Below, one piece after another: positions 18,643 through 28,456 of a DNA stretch of 64,000 nt. Below the pieces are notes generated by a model. That model saw only the letters and a list, made by a program, of their open reading frames with translations. It was not told the DNA's origin and did not search any database. The translations under genes were made by a program, and so were the position numbers. The stretch comes from Candidatus Thiodiazotropha sp. (ex Monitilora ramsayi) (GTDB lineage Bacteria > Pseudomonadota > Gammaproteobacteria > Chromatiales > Chromatiaceae). Where the stretch lies: assembly GCA_025655595.1 (NCBI GenBank), contig JAHXIO010000005.1, positions 248,001 through 312,000 on the forward strand, read 5' to 3'. How positions within the stretch are numbered: position 1 is the stretch's first letter; every line of letters starts with the position of its first letter.

Positions 18643-19893
18643 ATGATGGGGTTTTCACTGCCGGCTGTTATGCAGCGTCAATCTGCACTTTTATATGCGA
18701 GATACCTCCTTTTGTTTGAGTTGGTGGCAATTATGTTCTCGCCGCCACTCGCGGTACTTGCGGAATTATTGCTCTATCTCATGTTTGTATTTTCGAGGGA
18801 GTTGAGAAATAGATTGATACTCAGTTTCAAGCAGCCGCTGTTTGTGACTGCGGTTGGTTTTGGTGTGGTATTGATTGTTGGTGTGTTTTATTCAATTGAA
18901 TCATTTGATGTAAGCGGGCGTTTTCTTTGGGGTTGGAGAAAACTGCTTATGGTGATAATGGCCATAGCTGTTTTTGATGAAGTTGTCTGGAAGAGAAAGT
19001 CTGTCTGGCTTCTTGTGGTTCTTGCGGCGGCCTGTGGTATTGCCTCTTACGTAACCTATTTTCTGGATATTGGTGTTTATAAATACCTGCCCGGTATTAT
19101 TATAAGGAACCATGCGGCTCAGGGTATGTTTTTTTCGGTGGCGGCATTTGCGGCAATAATGTTGCTGATGTCTAAGGCTTGCCATAGTAAAGGCAGTCAG
19201 TACATCCTGTTATTTTGCGCAACCATTCTGTTTTGCAATGTAATCTTTGTTACGCCAGGGAGAAGTGGTTACCTGGCGTTGTTGGTGTTGATTGCGGTTG
19301 CGGTGTTTTATTTTTTCAATGGATGGAGGAAATGGCTCTTACTCCTGTCTGTGCCGTCAATGGCGGTCGCATTGCTAATGGTATCACCTGTCGCAAATCA
19401 ACGAATCAATCAGGCTATTGATGAAGTGATGACCTATCAAACCGCATCGGGTTATAGTTCGTTGGGTGCGCGGATGGTCATGTTGGAGAATACTAAAAAC
19501 CTGGTTATTGATAGGCCGCTGCTTGGATACGGTACGGGGGGGTTCGAGAAAGCATACAGCAGCCAGTTAGATGACGAAGTGGGGTGGCGTAATTTTTCTA
19601 CCGGAGATCCTCACAATCAGTTTCTAAAGATTATTGTTGAGCACGGCATTATTGGCCTGATGGTTTTTGTTGGTTTTATTGCTGCTTTTTTCATGCAGAA
19701 GATCGATCAACCGTGGCGGGTTATCGGTGGAGGCGTGTTGCTTGCCTGGTGCGCAACAAGTATGTTCAGTTCCCATTTTTCAACTTTCAGTGAAGGACGA
19801 TTTATTCTGCTCTGGATGGGAATGATGGGCGCGATGCCGTTGCCGATTATGAACGATGAAAATGTCGAGGAGGAAGTTGCTCAAAGTCCCTGA
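18643..19893 (+). CDS. O-antigen ligase-like membrane protein
   Basis: This 416-residue polytopic protein has about ten to twelve hydrophobic segments and the Wzy_C/WaaL signature. The large periplasmic loop contains RPLLGYGTGGFEKAY and then GDPHNQFLKIIVEHGIIGLM, with the conserved His. By family it would join an undecaprenyl-linked glycan to the lipid A-core in the periplasm, or polymerise one. A strong ribosome binding site (AAGGAG) precedes ATG at 18643. No O-antigen synthesis genes are visible in the window, so the donor glycan is unknown. WaaL versus Wzy cannot be separated by sequence alone. Confidence 0.78.
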   Translation: MMGFSLPAVMQRQSALLYARYLLLFELVAIMFSPPLAVLAELLLYLMFVFSRELRNRLILSFKQPLFVTAVGFGVVLIVGVFYSIESFDVSGRFLWGWRKLLMVIMAIAVFDEVVWKRKSVWLLVVLAAACGIASYVTYFLDIGVYKYLPGIIIRNHAAQGMFFSVAAFAAIMLLMSKACHSKGSQYILLFCATILFCNVIFVTPGRSGYLALLVLIAVAVFYFFNGWRKWLLLLSVPSMAVALLMVSPVANQRINQAIDEVMTYQTASGYSSLGARMVMLENTKNLVIDRPLLGYGTGGFEKAYSSQLDDEVGWRNFSTGDPHNQFLKIIVEHGIIGLMVFVGFIAAFFMQKIDQPWRVIGGGVLLAWCATSMFSSHFSTFSEGRFILLWMGMMGAMPLPIMNDENVEEEVAQSP

Positions 19894-19922
19894 TATATTT
19901 TTGTGTCGGGCGCTGATGCGTG

Positions 19923-20687
19923 TCAGCGTCGCTTTAGCTCTTGTCTTGACAGATAGACATTTTCACCTTGCGACCACTCATAATCGAAACCGTTTGAGCC
20001 ATTGTAAAAGCTGCGATTGCAGCCGGGTTTCATTCTATCGTGTAGCTCGATGATGATCATGCCGACTTTTTCCAGCCAGGAGGAGGTATCCAGGAATACT
20101 TCTCTTTCTGCGCCTTCAATATCTATTTTGAGAATGTCGATATGGTTGACGTCGTAGTCGTTGAGGATGTCATTGACAGTGATTGCCTGTACCTGGTGTT
20201 TTTCTTCACTCGTTAAGCTGCCGGATTTTCCTTCTTCCTGCGTCATAAAGCCCCAATTACCTAATCCGGGATCGACTAGGTTGATTTTTCGGTTTTCGTG
20301 CCAGAGTGCGGCATGGATGACTGTGATATTGGGATAACTGGCAGTATTTTTTTTGAGCGCATTAAAGTTGCTTTGTTCAGGTTCTATGGAAAAAATTTTG
20401 GCCTCGGGGTATTTGTTGGCAAAGTAGATTGAGGCAAGCCCAATATTGGCACCCGCGTCCACTATGATTTTTGGTTGTGCCTCGATAGTGAACTCATATT
20501 CATTTTGTTGAAATACTTGCCTGTAGGTCGGAGCGTCAGATGAGGGTAGTCTCAAATAAAATGGATGACGTATGCCTGGTTGGCTGATCTTGTAGTCAAA
20601 CATTTTCTTCTTGATTGTGCCTAACAAGGCATAGTACGAACCACGTAAGCCGACAGTTCGCAGATAAGTCTTGATGGGTTTAAACAT
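19923..20687 (-). CDS. FkbM-family methyltransferase
   Basis: This 254-residue protein is a SAM-dependent methyltransferase of the FkbM type, often found in glycan clusters where it O-methylates sugars. The SAM-binding block IIVDAGANIGLASIYFANKY is near residue 75, followed by IFSIEPEQSNFNALKKN. ILKIDIEGAEREVF near residue 165 is the family acidic motif. It is transcribed against the neighbouring glycosyltransferase run and convergent with the ligase-like gene. The substrate is unknown; a core or surface sugar is the likely guess from context. Confidence 0.85.
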   Translation of the reverse strand: MFKPIKTYLRTVGLRGSYYALLGTIKKKMFDYKISQPGIRHPFYLRLPSSDAPTYRQVFQQNEYEFTIEAQPKIIVDAGANIGLASIYFANKYPEAKIFSIEPEQSNFNALKKNTASYPNITVIHAALWHENRKINLVDPGLGNWGFMTQEEGKSGSLTSEEKHQVQAITVNDILNDYDVNHIDILKIDIEGAEREVFLDTSSWLEKVGMIIIELHDRMKPGCNRSFYNGSNGFDYEWSQGENVYLSRQELKRR

Positions 20688-20757
20688 GCTTTGTTCCGGT
20701 TGTAAGCTGGCGTAAAAGAAGCGATATCTGCTTTAATAGCACTGTTGGTGTATCGGC

Positions 20758-22494
20758 TCAGTTTAAGCTCTCATAGAGCGTACTATAAAAACCTTGTTTG
20801 GATATCAGTTCCTTGTGATTGCCAATCTCTTCAATTCTTCCATTGGCTATAACCACTATGCGATCGGCGTTTTCGATGGTGGTGAGTCGATGGGCGATAA
20901 TCAATGTTGTACGGTTCTCGGTAAGCGTATCCAGTGCCTGCTGGATGTAACGCTCTGACTCGTTGTCAAGGGCCGAAGTGGCTTCGTCCAGTATCAGGAT
21001 GGGTGCATCCTTTAAAAGGGCTCTGGCAATAGCAAGTCGTTGTCTTTGTCCGCCTGAGAGTCGGACGCCTTTTTCACCGATCAATGTATCAAGTCCATCT
21101 GGCATTTTTTCGATGAAGTCCATGGCGTAGGCTGCTGTAGCTGCTTCTATCACTTTTTCCCTTGGCGTGTTTCGCATCTCTCCGTAGGCGATGTTGGCTT
21201 CTACGCTGTCGTTGAAGAGGATAACCTCCTGGCTAACCAGGGCGATGTTTTTCCGGAGATCGGCTAGCGGCATCGCTTGAATATCACACCCATCGAGGAG
21301 GATGCGGCCCCCGTCCAAGTTGTAGAAGCGAGGAATGAGGTTGGCGATTGTGGATTTGCCCCCTCCGGATGGTCCCACCAAGGCAACACGTTCTCCCGGT
21401 TCAATGGTCAGAGAGAATGTGTCGACTGCCGCTCTGGCTGTGCCCGGATAACGAAATTCCGCCTGATCAAACTCGATTCTGCCCAGGGCTCGTTCTAATC
21501 GGGCTTTACCCAGGTCTTCTTCCGGTTTCTCATCCACGAGCTCAAAGACACTCTGCGCGGCTGCCAGGCCAGGTTGTAGCTGCTCATTGATGCGAATCAG
21601 CTTTTTAATCGGGGACATCATCATGGCCAGTGCGCCAATGAAGGAGACGAAGGCGCCAACCGAGAACTTGTCCTCCAATGACTGCATTGAGGCGTAGTAG
21701 ACGACACCCGCAAGGCCCAACACCATGATAAGTTGTCCCGCAGGTGAGGCGAGGGCCGCTGCTGCTACACGTTTCATATGGAAGCGGCGTACCCAGTTGG
21801 TGACATGACCGAATCGTTTGATCTCATACGACTGCCCGCCAAAAAGCTTCACGACTTTATTGCCCTGAATGCCTTCCTCGAGGACATGGGTCATTTCACC
21901 CATGGAATTTTGAATGGATTCACTGAGGTGTCTCAACCGTTTACTGATGGAGTTGACGAGAAGACCAATAAGAGGCCCGATGATCAGTATGGATAGTGTC
22001 AGAACCCAATCGATATAGAGCATCCATCCCAGCAGACCGAGAATTGAGATCGAATCCCTTACCAGTACGATAAGAACCTCTGTGGAAGCGGATGCGACCT
22101 GTTGTACGTTAAAGGTGACTTTGGAGAGAACAGTGCCAGTGGGGTTATTGTCGTAATAATGACTGGGAAATGTCATTAAGCGCTGGAACATCTCGTTACG
22201 CAGATCCATCACTACCTTATTGGCCACCCACTGTATTGCCACGGTACTGCTGTAATAGGCAATACCGCGAACAATAAAGATTCCGATCAGCGCCAGAGGC
22301 ATCAGGCGGATGCTCTGGATGTCTTTTTCCACAAAACTACCGTCCAGCAGTGGCTTGAACAGGGCAGGCAGCATCCAGTCCGTCAGGGCAAGAAGTACGG
22401 TAAAGAGGATGGAGAATGCAAAGATCTTCCGATAGGGGCGAACGTAACCGAGCAGACGTAGGTAGAGTTGTTTACTGGTCATATGCGGTGGCAT
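20758..22494 (-). CDS. msbA: Lipid A export ABC transporter MsbA
   Basis: This 578-residue half-transporter flips lipid A-core across the inner membrane. A six-helix ABC transmembrane domain (about residues 20-310) is fused to an ATPase domain. The ATPase has Walker A VGPSGGGKST (about residue 374), signature LSGGQRQRLAIA, Walker B ILILDEATSAL and an H-loop (IIAHRLTTIE). Length matches MsbA. The ATG at 22494 or at 22482 may be used. It is divergent from hldE and embedded among LPS genes, which supports MsbA over a drug exporter. Confidence 0.93.
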   Translation of the reverse strand: MPPHMTSKQLYLRLLGYVRPYRKIFAFSILFTVLLALTDWMLPALFKPLLDGSFVEKDIQSIRLMPLALIGIFIVRGIAYYSSTVAIQWVANKVVMDLRNEMFQRLMTFPSHYYDNNPTGTVLSKVTFNVQQVASASTEVLIVLVRDSISILGLLGWMLYIDWVLTLSILIIGPLIGLLVNSISKRLRHLSESIQNSMGEMTHVLEEGIQGNKVVKLFGGQSYEIKRFGHVTNWVRRFHMKRVAAAALASPAGQLIMVLGLAGVVYYASMQSLEDKFSVGAFVSFIGALAMMMSPIKKLIRINEQLQPGLAAAQSVFELVDEKPEEDLGKARLERALGRIEFDQAEFRYPGTARAAVDTFSLTIEPGERVALVGPSGGGKSTIANLIPRFYNLDGGRILLDGCDIQAMPLADLRKNIALVSQEVILFNDSVEANIAYGEMRNTPREKVIEAATAAYAMDFIEKMPDGLDTLIGEKGVRLSGGQRQRLAIARALLKDAPILILDEATSALDNESERYIQQALDTLTENRTTLIIAHRLTTIENADRIVVIANGRIEEIGNHKELISKQGFYSTLYESLN

Positions 22495-22627
22495 GCCTGC
22501 TGATGTTACTGTGAGTGTCGGTCGATACGGGTTTCGTGATTTTACTCATGACTGCGCCCAATCGCCAGAAATTGACTGGAACGTGATAATATACGGTTCC
22601 TGTTTTCAATGCCGGATATCTTGCTCA

Positions 22628-24058
22628 ATGTCTATTGATTTACCCTCATTCGATCAGGCACGGATTCTCGTTGTCGGCGATATCATGCTCGACCGTTATT
22701 GGCATGGTGACACCGGCAGAATTTCACCGGAAGCACCGGTTCCTGTGGTGCGTGTGAGTGACGATGAACAGCGTCCAGGGGGTGCAGGTAATGTGGCATT
22801 GAACATCGCTGCATTAGGTGGTGGTGCCACACTTTCCGGTATCGTGGGTGACGATGATTCGGGGGAAACCCTCGAGCGGATTTTGGATGCGGCCGGCGTC
22901 ACATGTGAATTCGAACGCTTGGAGGCTTTTCCCACAATCACCAAACTTCGGGTCATCAGCCGAAACCAGCAACTCATCCGACTCGACTTCGAAGACGGAT
23001 TTCCCAATGTCAGCAGTGAAGCTTTGACTGAACGATACAAGGCGCTATTGAGCGACTGTGACCTGGTTGTGTTGTCGGACTACAACAAGGGCACATTGCA
23101 CGACATGCAGGTATTTATTGAAACTGCCCGCGCACAGAACAAACCGGTACTCGTCGATCCGAAAGTCAGAGATTTTAACCCCTATCGCGGTGCCACGCTG
23201 ATAACCCCCAATCTGGCAGAATTCGAATCGATGGCAGGGGAATGTCCCGATCTGGAAACATTGGTGAGACGGGGGCATGAAGCGTTGCTGCAGTATCAGT
23301 TGGATGCGTTGCTGATCACGCGGGGCGAGCATGGTATGACTCTGCTGCAAAAAGATCATGAACCTCGACATATGCCTACCCATGCAAGGGAAGTCTACGA
23401 TGTCACCGGTGCCGGTGATACCGTGATCTCAGTACTGGCGGCGGGAATGGCGGTCGGACTGCCAACGGATGCGGCCACTCACCTGGCGAATGTGGCCGCC
23501 GGCGTTGTGGTAGGAAAACTGGGCACCGCTTCGGTGAGTATTGATGAGCTCAAAACGGCGCTCATGGAGCAGCATGTAACCCATCGGGGCGTTGTTGGGG
23601 AGGACGACCTGATACGACTCGCCCAGATTGCCCGACTGCAGGGAGAGAGCCTCGTTTTTACCAATGGATGTTTCGATATTCTTCATGCCGGTCATGTCAC
23701 CTATCTGGAGCAGGCCAGCCGGATCGGCGATCGGCTGGTGGTGGCTGTCAACGTGGATGAGACCGTGCGCCAGTTAAAGGGTGCTGATCGGCCGGTCAAT
23801 GCCCTGGAAAGGCGTATGGCGGTCCTTGCCGCATTGGCTTGTGTCGACTGGGTTGTGCCGTTCAGTGAAGAGACCCCGGAGCGATTGATCTGTCGACTCA
23901 AACCCGATTTTCTTGTCAAAGGCGGTGATAACGACCCGGATAAAATTCCTGGTGCGAACTGTGTTCGGGAGAGTGGTGGCAAGGTGATGGTGATGACTTA
24001 TGTCGATGATGTCTCAACTACCGGCCTGATCAAGGAGATACGGGCCAGGGATCACTGA
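22628..24058 (+). CDS. hldE: Bifunctional heptose-7-phosphate kinase / heptose-1-phosphate adenylyltransferase
   Basis: This 476-residue cytoplasmic enzyme carries out two steps of ADP-heptose synthesis. The N-terminal ribokinase-fold half (about residues 1-318) has RILVVGDIMLDRYW, GGAGNVALNIAALGG and the catalytic DVTGAGDT near residue 260. The C-terminal nucleotidyltransferase half has FTNGCFDILHAGHVTYLEQA near residue 343 and ends with a STTGLI block. Length is almost identical to E. coli HldE. I chose ATG at 22628, since the longer upstream frame overlaps msbA and lacks homology. It completes the pathway of gmhA and gmhB. Confidence 0.96.
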   Translation: MSIDLPSFDQARILVVGDIMLDRYWHGDTGRISPEAPVPVVRVSDDEQRPGGAGNVALNIAALGGGATLSGIVGDDDSGETLERILDAAGVTCEFERLEAFPTITKLRVISRNQQLIRLDFEDGFPNVSSEALTERYKALLSDCDLVVLSDYNKGTLHDMQVFIETARAQNKPVLVDPKVRDFNPYRGATLITPNLAEFESMAGECPDLETLVRRGHEALLQYQLDALLITRGEHGMTLLQKDHEPRHMPTHAREVYDVTGAGDTVISVLAAGMAVGLPTDAATHLANVAAGVVVGKLGTASVSIDELKTALMEQHVTHRGVVGEDDLIRLAQIARLQGESLVFTNGCFDILHAGHVTYLEQASRIGDRLVVAVNVDETVRQLKGADRPVNALERRMAVLAALACVDWVVPFSEETPERLICRLKPDFLVKGGDNDPDKIPGANCVRESGGKVMVMTYVDDVSTTGLIKEIRARDH

Positions 24059-24063
24059 TCGAA

Positions 24064-25275
24064 GTGGCAGCCGCAACAGCTTCTCCGACGACTCTGCAGG
24101 TGGATGTGGCCATATTCGGCGGCGGCATCGCCGGACTGTGGCTTCTCGGCCGACTGCGTCAGGCGGGTTATCGGGCCATTCTCCTGGAATCCAACGGATT
24201 GGGCGGGGTTCAGACCCTGGCCTCCCAGGGCATCATTCATGGTGGGACGAAATACGCGCTGACCGGAAAGCTGACCGGTTCCTCCCAGGCGATCAAGGCG
24301 ATGCCCGGCATCTGGCGGGATTGCCTGGCCGGCCATGGCGAAATCGATCTCAGACATGTCAGGGCGCTCTCCGATCATCAATTTCTCTGGTCTACAGCAA
24401 AGCTGGTTTCGCGTATGGCGGGTTTTTTCGCCGGTAAGGTGATGGAGAGCCGGGTGAGGGAGGTCAAAGGGACGGACCGACCGGAGGCTTTTCAAAATCC
24501 GGCTTTCAGGGGGGCTGTCTACCGTCTGGACGAACCGGTGCTGGACGTAGCCTCCCTGGTCGGTGAGCTGTCACGGCAATTCGGCGATGCCGCCTATGCG
24601 GTAACCTGGCCTGATGGACTGCAATTTGAGCATGCCCGTCTTATCAGGATACTGGGAGATGACGGGGTGTGGCGGACGCTGGAGACACGTCAGACTGTTT
24701 TCGCCGCAGGCGCGGGTAACGAACCCCTTTTGCAGCGACTGGGTCGGGAAGGACCCGCCATGCAGAAACGTCCGCTGCATATGGTGATGCTCAAAGGCGC
24801 TTTACCCCCGCTATATGCGCACTGTCTGGGAGCCAGTGCCAATCCCCGGTTGACGGTCACTAGCTATCCGCTCGGTGATGGTGAAATCCTGTGGTATTTA
24901 GGGGGGGATGTGGCCGAACAAGGCGTAGGACGCAGCAGGGATGAGCAGGTGACTGCGGCAAAACATGAACTCGGCCGTCTGCTCCCCTGGGTGGATTTGA
25001 ATAGCGTCGATTGGGGTACATTGGAGGTCGATAGGGCAGAACCCCGGCAGCCGGATGGGCGACGCCCCGACTGCAGTTTCATGGAGGATAGCGACGGTCT
25101 GGCAGTGGTTTGGCCCACCAAGCTTGCCTTTGCGCCGCGACTTGCCGGAGAGATCATGACACTGTTGTCAGGCCGCGGGGTACAGCCCGCATCGGAGCAT
25201 TCACCCCTGTCACTGGGTCTCGCGCCTGCGCAGCTGGCCCAGCCACCCTGGGAAAAGGAGCAGCTATGGATCTGA
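24064..25275 (+). CDS. FAD-dependent oxidoreductase (DAO-like)
   Basis: This 403-residue protein has an N-terminal FAD-binding Rossmann motif (VAIFGGGIAGLWLLGRLRQA, about residues 17-36), then LLESNGLGGVQT and ASQGIIHGGTKYAL. These are typical of D-amino-acid-oxidase/glycerol-3-phosphate-dehydrogenase-like enzymes. No signal peptide or membrane segment is evident. Translation starts with GTG at 24064, six bases after hldE. The stop overlaps the start of the aldo/keto reductase gene by 10 bp, so the two are very likely co-translated. The substrate is not recognisable. Confidence 0.8.
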   Translation: MAAATASPTTLQVDVAIFGGGIAGLWLLGRLRQAGYRAILLESNGLGGVQTLASQGIIHGGTKYALTGKLTGSSQAIKAMPGIWRDCLAGHGEIDLRHVRALSDHQFLWSTAKLVSRMAGFFAGKVMESRVREVKGTDRPEAFQNPAFRGAVYRLDEPVLDVASLVGELSRQFGDAAYAVTWPDGLQFEHARLIRILGDDGVWRTLETRQTVFAAGAGNEPLLQRLGREGPAMQKRPLHMVMLKGALPPLYAHCLGASANPRLTVTSYPLGDGEILWYLGGDVAEQGVGRSRDEQVTAAKHELGRLLPWVDLNSVDWGTLEVDRAEPRQPDGRRPDCSFMEDSDGLAVVWPTKLAFAPRLAGEIMTLLSGRGVQPASEHSPLSLGLAPAQLAQPPWEKEQLWI

Positions 25276-26051
25276 GGGCTCTGGGTACGACTGGGATACG
25301 GGTCAGTCCTTTGGGATTGGGCTCGGTGAAATTCGGCCGCAACGAACAGGTGAAGTATCCCGCCGGTTTTGAGATTCCCGATGATTCAGCCGTGAGTCGG
25401 TTACTGGCCATGGCGCGGGATCTCGGTATCAATCTCATCGATACCGCGCCGGCCTACGGTACCAGCGAAGAGCGTCTCGGAAAGTTGCTGCCCGGCAGCC
25501 GGCAGGAGTGGGTGATTGTTACCAAGGTGGGAGAAATATTTGAACAGGGGCAGTCCCGTTTCGATTTTTCCGACAAGCATACCCGGATGTCCGTAGAGCG
25601 TAGTCTGCGGCGTCTTCGTACCGACTATCTCGATGTGGTGTTGATCCATTCTCACGGAGACGATATTCAGATCCTTGAGCATGAGCCCGTACTGGAGACA
25701 CTTCGCGAATTGCAGCAGCAGGGACTGGTACGCGCGATTGGTATGTCAAGCAAGACAGTGGAGGGCGGTCTGCGCGTCATCAGCGAGTGCGATCTGGTCA
25801 TGGCGACCTGTAACCTCGACTACAATGACGAGTTACCCGTGCTCCAGGCGGCCGACAACGCAAGCAAGGGTGTACTCATCAAGAAGGGGTTGATGAGCGG
25901 GCATGTCGGCGGGAAGACGGGTGTACGAAGTTCCATGGAGTTTGTCTTTTCCCAACCCGGTGTCAGCAGCATGATCGTGGGTACCATCAATCCTGATCAT
26001 CTGCTATCGAATGTGGCGCTGATGGAGTCGGTGCTCAATCCGGGCGGATGA
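25266..26051 (+). CDS. Aldo/keto reductase
   Basis: This 261-residue NAD(P)H-dependent (beta/alpha)8 oxidoreductase keeps the catalytic tetrad. Asp and Tyr are in NLIDTAPAYGTSEERLG, Lys in VIVTKVGE, and His in LIHSHGDD. It is shorter than the usual 300-330 residues of the family, lacking some late loops. The C-terminal GVSSMIVGTINPDHLLSNV is the cofactor-phosphate binding block. The ATG at 25266 lies inside the end of the upstream oxidoreductase gene, indicating translational coupling. The pair may act on one metabolite; which one is unknown. Confidence 0.87.
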   Translation: MDLRALGTTGIRVSPLGLGSVKFGRNEQVKYPAGFEIPDDSAVSRLLAMARDLGINLIDTAPAYGTSEERLGKLLPGSRQEWVIVTKVGEIFEQGQSRFDFSDKHTRMSVERSLRRLRTDYLDVVLIHSHGDDIQILEHEPVLETLRELQQQGLVRAIGMSSKTVEGGLRVISECDLVMATCNLDYNDELPVLQAADNASKGVLIKKGLMSGHVGGKTGVRSSMEFVFSQPGVSSMIVGTINPDHLLSNVALMESVLNPGG

Positions 26052-26058
26052 ATCGATC

Positions 26059-26970
26059 TCAATAGGGGTCGGGTATCCCGGGTCGGTTCTTGAATCGCCG
26101 ATGGACCCAAAAATACTGCTCTGATGCCACTTTGACGGCAGCTTCTATGATGCCGTTGATTCGGGCAGTATCGGCGTGTGGATCATTGCTCGGAAAGTCG
26201 GGGACGGGTGGCTGTACCACCAGCCGGTAACCTTGATTGCCAGGCAAGCGGTAACCGAAGAAAGGCAGTACGGGAGCAGCACTGACTTTAGCCAGTCGGG
26301 CAGTGCCCAGATTGGTTGATGCAGGCACACCGAAAAAAGGAGCCAGAGTGCTGTTGGGATCGCTATAACTTTGATCCGGTGCATACCAGACAGCCTGGTT
26401 CTGTTTCATTGTCTTGATCATTTGCCGCACATCCCCACGGGGTATCGCGGCACTGAAACGTCTTTCCCGATTGCGCCTGAAAGCAGCTTCTATGACAGGG
26501 TTTTCATGGGGACGGTACATCACAGCGAAGTTATGGAACAGGCTTAGCAGACGACCGCTCATCTCCAGGTCGGTGAAATGGGCACTCAGAAGAATTGCAC
26601 CCTTTCCCTCCTTGGCGGCACTCTCCAGATATTCCAGGCCTTCTATTTCTACCAGTCCTCTGAGGTGTCGGTCGCTGGCCCACCAGGCCATACCCGTTGT
26701 CAGTAGACCTATACCAAGAGATTCGAAGTGCCTTTGTAAGAGTGAGTGGCGTTGCTGCTCACTCTCTTGCGGAAAGCAAAGGGCTAAATTGACCTCGGCA
26801 ATATGTCTTCTTCTGTCAGCAAAACGCATGACGATACGCCCGAGACTGCTTCCAAGTCGTATAACCCAGCCGTAGGGTAACCAGCGACAGATTAACCACA
26901 GTAATGCCAACGCCGTGTGAGTCGACCAATAGCGGGGGGCGAAGAGTGAGGCGTTGGATTTTGAAGGCAT
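26059..26970 (-). CDS. Lipid A biosynthesis acyltransferase (LpxL/LpxM-type)
   Basis: This 303-residue protein adds a secondary acyl chain to lipid A at the inner membrane. It has an N-terminal hydrophobic anchor (about residues 17-45). The catalytic HX4E motif lies in LLSAHFTDLEMSGRLLS near residue 130. Later come VMYRPHENPVIEAAFRRNR, APDQSY and PFFGVPASTNLGTARLA, all standard for the family. I chose ATG at 26970 (MPSKSNAS), since the longer frame adds 32 unconserved residues. It is convergent with the aldo/keto reductase gene and divergent from waaA. LpxL versus LpxM/LpxP cannot be decided. Confidence 0.9.
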   Translation of the reverse strand: MPSKSNASLFAPRYWSTHTALALLWLICRWLPYGWVIRLGSSLGRIVMRFADRRRHIAEVNLALCFPQESEQQRHSLLQRHFESLGIGLLTTGMAWWASDRHLRGLVEIEGLEYLESAAKEGKGAILLSAHFTDLEMSGRLLSLFHNFAVMYRPHENPVIEAAFRRNRERRFSAAIPRGDVRQMIKTMKQNQAVWYAPDQSYSDPNSTLAPFFGVPASTNLGTARLAKVSAAPVLPFFGYRLPGNQGYRLVVQPPVPDFPSNDPHADTARINGIIEAAVKVASEQYFWVHRRFKNRPGIPDPY

Positions 26971-27187
26971 GAAACGGGAGAGAAACGCAGCTTGATTAAA
27001 TGTACATTTGATAGCTTCTGGAGTATAAGCGGATATGCTCGACAAGGCGACCGATTGATAGTTCATGTGACCCGTGGGTTGAATGAGTTGTCGTCATCGA
27101 ATTTGGATATTGGCAGTTGTTGAATAGAGATGATCCATATAGATACGGTGTGTCTCGCCTCAGCGCTCCCCCGGTAGCAGTCACTCA

Positions 27188-28456
27188 ATGCGTTATCTCT
27201 ATACAGCCCTATTTACCCTTTTAACTCCCTTCTACTTGCTGAGGCTATACTGGCGGGGTATCAGGGCGCCTGCCTACCGCGACAGGTGGCTGGAACGATT
27301 CGGATTCTTCCAGCGTCAATGCCAAGAGCAAGGCATCTGGGTGCACGCTGTGTCAGTAGGGGAAGTGTTGGCTATTGCTCAGCTGGTAAGGCGTCTGATG
27401 GAACGTTTTCCCGACTTGCCGATTCTGATCACCACGGCGACCCCTACAGGTGCAGAGCGGGTTCAGGCGCTGTTCGGCAATGAGGTCGAACACCGCTACG
27501 CGCCTATCGATCTGCCATGGGTGGTCAAGCGTTTTTTGAGGGCTTTTCGTCCCGGCTTGTTAGTCCTGGTGGAGACAGAGATTTGGCCCAATCTCATCCA
27601 TTATGCAAAGCGATCCGGTGTACCGGTTTTACTCGCCAACGCGCGGCTTTCTGCACGATCCGCCCGACGCTATCGTCGTGTCGCCAGCCTGACGCGGGAG
27701 GCATTGCGTGAGATCACCGTGGTCGCCCCACAGGCAGAATCCGATGCTGAGCGCTTCTTAACCCTGGGTGCGCGTCGTAATCAGGTCGAGGTCACCGGCA
27801 GTATCAAATTTGATATCCATCTCCCAGGCAGCCTGCGTGAGCGGGCCGATGTCATGCGTCGGGACTGGGGTGCGCAGCGGCCAGTCTGGCTGGCCGCCAG
27901 TACGCATGAGGGGGAGGATGAAGTCGTTCTTCAGGCCCACGCAGATGTATTGAAACAGCACCCAGATGCCCTGCTTGTGCTTGTGCCGCGTCACCCGGAG
28001 AGGTTCAACCGGGTGGCCAGCTTGACCGAGGAGGCAGGTTTTTCTTTGGTCAGGCGTAGTGAACAGAGCGTCTGTTCCGAAGGTACCGCTGTATTTCTTG
28101 GTGACTCCATGGGTGAGTTGACGCTTTTCATGGGAGCATCAGATGTGGCGTTCATTGGTGGGAGCCTTGTGCCACATGGCGGCCACAATATACTTGAAGC
28201 TGCGGCACAGGGTGTGGCTGTGCTGTTCGGACCCCACATGTTTAACTTTTCCGAGATCAGCGAGCTTTTTCTTCAGCAGCAGGCGGCGGTTCAGGTCGAT
28301 TCGGCATCTGCGCTTTCCGATCAGGTCTGTCAATGGCTCAGTGACGCCAGTGAACGTAGTCGTATCGGTGAAGCTGGCAGGGAGCTGGTGGACAAAAACC
28401 GTGGTGCACTCGACCGTCTGACCCATCTGGCCGAAAGACTGCTCGAATCTGAGTGA
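27188..28456 (+). CDS. waaA: 3-deoxy-D-manno-octulosonic acid (Kdo) transferase
   Basis: This 422-residue GT30 enzyme links Kdo to lipid IVA. An N-terminal membrane anchor (about residues 4-22) is followed by GIWVHAVSVGEVLAIAQLV (residues about 38-56), LVLVETEIWPNLIHYAKR, NARLSARSARRYRR and the donor-binding FIGGSLVPHGGHNILEAAAQ near residue 320. Length matches E. coli WaaA (425). Translation starts at ATG 27188. It is a single-gene unit here. One or two Kdo additions cannot be told from sequence. Confidence 0.96.
   Translation: MRYLYTALFTLLTPFYLLRLYWRGIRAPAYRDRWLERFGFFQRQCQEQGIWVHAVSVGEVLAIAQLVRRLMERFPDLPILITTATPTGAERVQALFGNEVEHRYAPIDLPWVVKRFLRAFRPGLLVLVETEIWPNLIHYAKRSGVPVLLANARLSARSARRYRRVASLTREALREITVVAPQAESDAERFLTLGARRNQVEVTGSIKFDIHLPGSLRERADVMRRDWGAQRPVWLAASTHEGEDEVVLQAHADVLKQHPDALLVLVPRHPERFNRVASLTEEAGFSLVRRSEQSVCSEGTAVFLGDSMGELTLFMGASDVAFIGGSLVPHGGHNILEAAAQGVAVLFGPHMFNFSEISELFLQQQAAVQVDSASALSDQVCQWLSDASERSRIGEAGRELVDKNRGALDRLTHLAERLLESE

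Noticed and set aside
19911..19928. CGCTGA/TCAGCG hairpin between the ligase-like and FkbM genes
   Set aside because: Only a 6-bp stem, overlapping the FkbM stop codon, without a T run; too weak to call a terminator.
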